Source: Oscillospiraceae bacterium
GTDB taxonomy: Bacteria; Bacillota_A; Clostridia; Oscillospirales; Oscillospiraceae
Assembly (NCBI GenBank): GCA_902795095.1
Contig: CADBKB010000060.1
Location: forward strand, 1-8,652
Length of the DNA: 8,652 nt
Direction of reading: 5' to 3'
Shown here: in pieces, positions 6,526-8,652 of the stretch
Layout of the letters: each line of letters starts with the position of its first letter
How positions within the stretch are numbered: the first letter of the stretch is position 1
Position numbers and translations under genes: made by a program
Notes under the pieces: generated by a model
What the model saw: only the letters and a program-made list of their open reading frames with translations
What the model was told of the DNA's origin: nothing
Database searches by the model: none

Positions 6526-7712
6526 CGAATCCAAACGGACGCTTCGGCGTGCACGGCGGGCAATACATCCCCGAGACGCTGATGAACGCCGTCATCGAGC
6601 TGGAGACGGCCTACAATCGCTATAAGGACGATCCGGCGTTCCGCCGGGAGCTGGGCGAGCTGTTCAACGAGTACGCCGGCCGCCCCTCGCGGCTGTACTA
6701 TGCCGAAAAAATGACAAAGGATCTGGGCGGGGCGAAGATCTACCTCAAGCGGGAGGATCTCAACCACACCGGCGCCCACAAGATCAACAACGTGCTGGGC
6801 CAGGCCCTGCTGGCCAAAAAAATGGGCAAGACCCGGCTGATCGCCGAGACCGGCGCGGGTCAGCACGGCGTCGCCACCGCCACCGCGGCGGCCCTGATGG
6901 GCATGGAATGCGTGGTGTTCATGGGCGAGGAGGACACGGTGCGCCAGGCGCTGAACGTCTACCGCATGCGGCTGCTCGGCGCGCAGGTCATCCCCGTGAA
7001 GACCGGCACCGCCACTCTGAAGGACGCGGTCTCCGAGGCCATGCGGGAGTGGACCGGCCGGATCGCCGACACCCACTACTGCCTGGGCTCCGTGATGGGG
7101 CCCCACCCCTTCCCCACCATCGTCCGGGATTTCCAGGCGGTCATCTCTCAGGAGATCAAGCAGCAGCTCATGGAGAAGGAGGGCCGGCTCCCCGATGCGG
7201 TGCTCGCCTGCGTGGGCGGCGGCTCCAACGCCATCGGCAGCTTCTATCACTTCATCGGGGACCCCGGCGTCCGTCTCATCGGCTGCGAGGCCGCGGGCCG
7301 GGGTGTGGACACCTTTGAAACCGCCGCCACCATCGCCACGGGCAGGCTCGGCATCTTCCACGGCATGAAGTCCTATTTCTGCCAGGATCAGTACGGCCAG
7401 ATCGCCCCGGTCTACTCCATCTCCGCGGGTCTGGACTACCCCGGCATCGGACCGGAGCATGCCCACCTGCACGATATCGGCCGGGCGGAGTATGTGCCGA
7501 TCACCGACGAGGAGGCGGTGTGCGCCTTCGAGTACCTGGCAAAAACCGAGGGCATCATCCCCGCCATCGAATCGGCCCACGCCGTAGCCCACGCCATGCG
7601 TCTGGCGCCGACCATGGAGAAGGATCAGATCATCGTCATCACCATCTCCGGCCGGGGCGACAAGGACTGCGCGGCCATCGCGCGATACAGAGGGGAGGAT
7701 CTGCATGAGTAA
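6522..7712 (+). CDS. trpB: Tryptophan synthase beta chain
   Basis: A PLP enzyme that condenses indole, channelled from TrpA, with L-serine to make L-tryptophan. The 396 residues match the TrpB1 class that pairs with TrpA. Residue numbers coincide with Salmonella: the PLP-binding Lys87 in HTGAHKINN and catalytic Glu109 in [19 protein letters not shown] binds the PLP phosphate, and the C-terminal TISGRGDKD motif is present. The N terminus, [16 protein letters not shown], is also typical. The ATG at 6522 overlaps the trpF stop as ATGA, and AGGAGG (6508-6513) stands eight bases upstream. The stop overlaps trpA by eight bases, consistent with coupled synthesis of the alpha2-beta2 complex. I see nothing unusual in the protein. 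Confidence 0.98.
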   Translation: MTNPNGRFGVHGGQYIPETLMNAVIELETAYNRYKDDPAFRRELGELFNEYAGRPSRLYYAEKMTKDLGGAKIYLKREDLNHTGAHKINNVLGQALLAKKMGKTRLIAETGAGQHGVATATAAALMGMECVVFMGEEDTVRQALNVYRMRLLGAQVIPVKTGTATLKDAVSEAMREWTGRIADTHYCLGSVMGPHPFPTIVRDFQAVISQEIKQQLMEKEGRLPDAVLACVGGGSNAIGSFYHFIGDPGVRLIGCEAAGRGVDTFETAATIATGRLGIFHGMKSYFCQDQYGQIAPVYSISAGLDYPGIGPEHAHLHDIGRAEYVPITDEEAVCAFEYLAKTEGIIPAIESAHAVAHAMRLAPTMEKDQIIVITISGRGDKDCAAIARYRGEDLHE

Positions 7713-8505
7713 GATTGCACAGGCGTTTGCCAACGGGAAGGCCTTCATTCCCTTCATCACCTGCGGCGACCCCGACCCGGAAACCACCGCCGCCGCGGTG
7801 CGCGCCGCCGTGGAAAACGGCGCCGATCTCATCGAGCTGGGCATCCCCTTCTCCGATCCCACCGCGGAGGGCCCCGTCATCCAGGCGGCGAACCTGCGCG
7901 CGCTGCGCGGCGGGATGACCACGGACCGGGTATTCGACCTGGTGCGCGCTCTCCGGCGGGACGTCAGCGTGCCCATGGTGTTCATGACCTACGCCAACGT
8001 GGTCTACTCCTACGGGGCGGAGAAGTTTATCTCGACATGCGCCGAACTCGGGATCGACGGGCTGATCCTGCCGGATCTGCCCTTCGAGGAAAAGGACGAA
8101 TTTCTGCCCACCTGCAGGAAATACGGCGTGGATCTGATCTCCATGATCGCCCCCACCTCGGCCGGCCGCATCGCCATGATCGCCCGGGAGGCCGAGGGCT
8201 TCCTCTATCTCGTGTCCAGCCTGGGCGTGACGGGCACGCGCAGCGAAATCACCACGGACCTCGCTTCCATCGTCCGGGTGGTGCGGGAGAATACGGACAT
8301 TCCCTGCGCCGTGGGCTTCGGCATCTCCACGCCGGCCCAGGCGAAGGCGATGGCGGACCTCTCCGACGGGGCCATCGTGGGCTCGGCCATCGTGCGGCTG
8401 ATCGGGCAGTACGGAAGCCAGGCCCCGGCCCATGTGGGCGCGCTCGTGAGATCCATGACCGACGCGCTCAGGGAGGACGGTTCCGCCGGGACGGACCGGA
8501 TATGA
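7705..8505 (+). CDS. trpA: Tryptophan synthase alpha chain (Glu at the Asp60 position)
   Basis: Splits indole-3-glycerol phosphate into indole and glyceraldehyde 3-phosphate and passes indole to TrpB. It is a (beta/alpha)8 barrel of 266 residues, normal length. Glu44 in [10 protein letters not shown] corresponds to catalytic Glu49 of Salmonella. Eleven residues on, where Salmonella has Asp60 in LADGP, this protein has Glu55 in TAEGP (codon GAG). The remainder is typical: [34 protein letters not shown] with the active-site loop, and the phosphate-binding AVGFGIST and IVGSAIV. The ATG at 7705 lies inside the end of trpB, and GGAGG (7694-7698) is six bases upstream. It is the last gene of the operon, followed by strong hairpins. 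I believe the Asp-to-Glu change may be a clade trait, but this is from memory and was not checked here. Confidence 0.97.
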   Translation: MSKIAQAFANGKAFIPFITCGDPDPETTAAAVRAAVENGADLIELGIPFSDPTAEGPVIQAANLRALRGGMTTDRVFDLVRALRRDVSVPMVFMTYANVVYSYGAEKFISTCAELGIDGLILPDLPFEEKDEFLPTCRKYGVDLISMIAPTSAGRIAMIAREAEGFLYLVSSLGVTGTRSEITTDLASIVRVVRENTDIPCAVGFGISTPAQAKAMADLSDGAIVGSAIVRLIGQYGSQAPAHVGALVRSMTDALREDGSAGTDRI

Positions 8506-8523
8506 CCGCCGCAGCGCAAAAAC

Positions 8524-8556
8524 CGGCCCGGGGCTCTTATTTTGAGCCCCGGGCCG
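8524..8556. terminator. Strong GC hairpin after trpA, terminator-like
   Basis: CGGCCCGGGGCTC (8524-8536) and GAGCCCCGGGCCG (8544-8556) form a perfect 13-pair stem with a seven-base loop, TTATTTT, starting 18 bases after the trpA stop. On the + strand it is followed by CAGCGTG, not a T-tract. AAAAA at 8518-8522 gives the - strand the GG-TTTTT tail of an intrinsic terminator, so by sequence it looks better in the minus direction. It probably still marks the 3' end of the trp mRNA together with the next two hairpins. Confidence 0.65.
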
Positions 8557-8589
8557 CAGCGTGTCAAAAAAGTATTTTTGCCACGCTGC
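8556..8589. repeat. Second post-trpA hairpin
   Basis: GCAGCGTG (8556-8563) pairs with CACGCTGC (8582-8589). After one mismatch, CAAAAA (8565-8570) pairs with TTTTTG (8575-8580), leaving the loop AGTA. That is 14 pairs, sharing its first base with the previous hairpin. The inner run of Ts comes after the A-tract and not after the GC stem, so it is not a standard terminator on its own. Confidence 0.55.
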
Positions 8590-8592
8590 GTG

Positions 8593-8626
8593 CGTTTTCC
8601 AAACTTTTGAAAAAGTTTGGAAAACG
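8593..8626. repeat. Third post-trpA hairpin: 16-bp perfect inverted repeat
   Basis: CGTTTTCCAAACTTTT (8593-8608) is the exact reverse complement of AAAAGTTTGGAAAACG (8611-8626), with only GA between the arms, so the real loop would be four bases or more. It follows the second hairpin after three bases. The near-perfect palindrome could be a protein-binding site, an mRNA 3'-end structure, or a copy of a dispersed intergenic repeat; the sequence alone cannot decide. Confidence 0.6.
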
Positions 8627-8641
8627 GTTTGATTGAACGCG

Positions 8642-8648
8642 AAAGGAA
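8642..8648 (+). promoter_or_regulatory. Possible ribosome binding site of a gene beyond the right edge
   Basis: AAAGGAA stands 4 bases before the window ends. A start codon would fall just outside, so this is only a suggestion that a + strand gene follows the hairpin cluster. Confidence 0.25.
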
Positions 8649-8652
8649 ACCC

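Noticed and set aside
6363..7985. Long minus-strand open frame (540 codons) opposite trpF, trpB and trpA
   Set aside because: It is antisense to three unmistakable genes; GC-rich coding DNA commonly leaves long open antisense frames, and its translation shows no recognisable domain.
1..8652. A previously undescribed biological system
   Set aside because: Every long + strand gene is a recognised glycogen or tryptophan enzyme, and the noncoding part is a standard T-box leader. The unusual points are residue-level or RNA-structure details, not a new system.

Overview
This window is ordinary but very complete metabolic DNA from a GC-rich Bacillota, most likely a gut clostridium of the Oscillospiraceae type. 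The evidence is a T-box leader, strong AGGAGG-type ribosome binding sites, a consensus sigma-A promoter, GC-rich codon use, and a glycogen synthase with a Lys/Ala/Pro-rich N-terminal tail. The taxon is an inference from these traits, not from a database match. I see no mobile element, CRISPR array, tRNA, rRNA or novel defence-type system.

Layout: (1) Bases 1-1532 hold the 3' part of glgA (ADP-glucose glycogen synthase), open at the left edge. (2) Bases 1533-2062 are noncoding. They hold a long GC-rich hairpin just after glgA, an AT-rich stretch with a weak terminator-like hairpin, a consensus promoter (TTGACA, 17 bp, TATATT with an extended -10), and a full tryptophan T-box riboswitch (UGG specifier, UGGC acceptor bulge, antiterminator, 14-bp intrinsic terminator). 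(3) Bases 2063-8505 are a seven-gene operon, trpE-trpG-trpD-trpC-trpF-trpB-trpA. Every junction overlaps: five by 4 bases (GTGA or ATGA) and trpB/trpA by 8. (4) Bases 8506-8652 hold three consecutive strong hairpins and then a possible ribosome binding site for a gene beyond the right edge.

How it works together: uncharged tRNA-Trp should bind the leader RNA and favour the antiterminator, giving read-through into trpEGDCFBA. The products turn chorismate plus glutamine into anthranilate (TrpE/TrpG), then phosphoribosylanthranilate (TrpD), CdRP (TrpF), indole-glycerol phosphate (TrpC) and tryptophan (TrpA/TrpB). TrpE also carries the LLES feedback-inhibition motif, so control acts at both the RNA and enzyme levels.

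Points worth a second look: TrpC has Ala where the family has a catalytic Glu (Glu159 in Saccharolobus solfataricus numbering). TrpA has Glu where the family usually has catalytic Asp60. The trpF ribosome binding site lies inside a perfect GC hairpin. The terminator U-tract can re-pair with the trpE ribosome binding site. There is a three-hairpin cluster after trpA.
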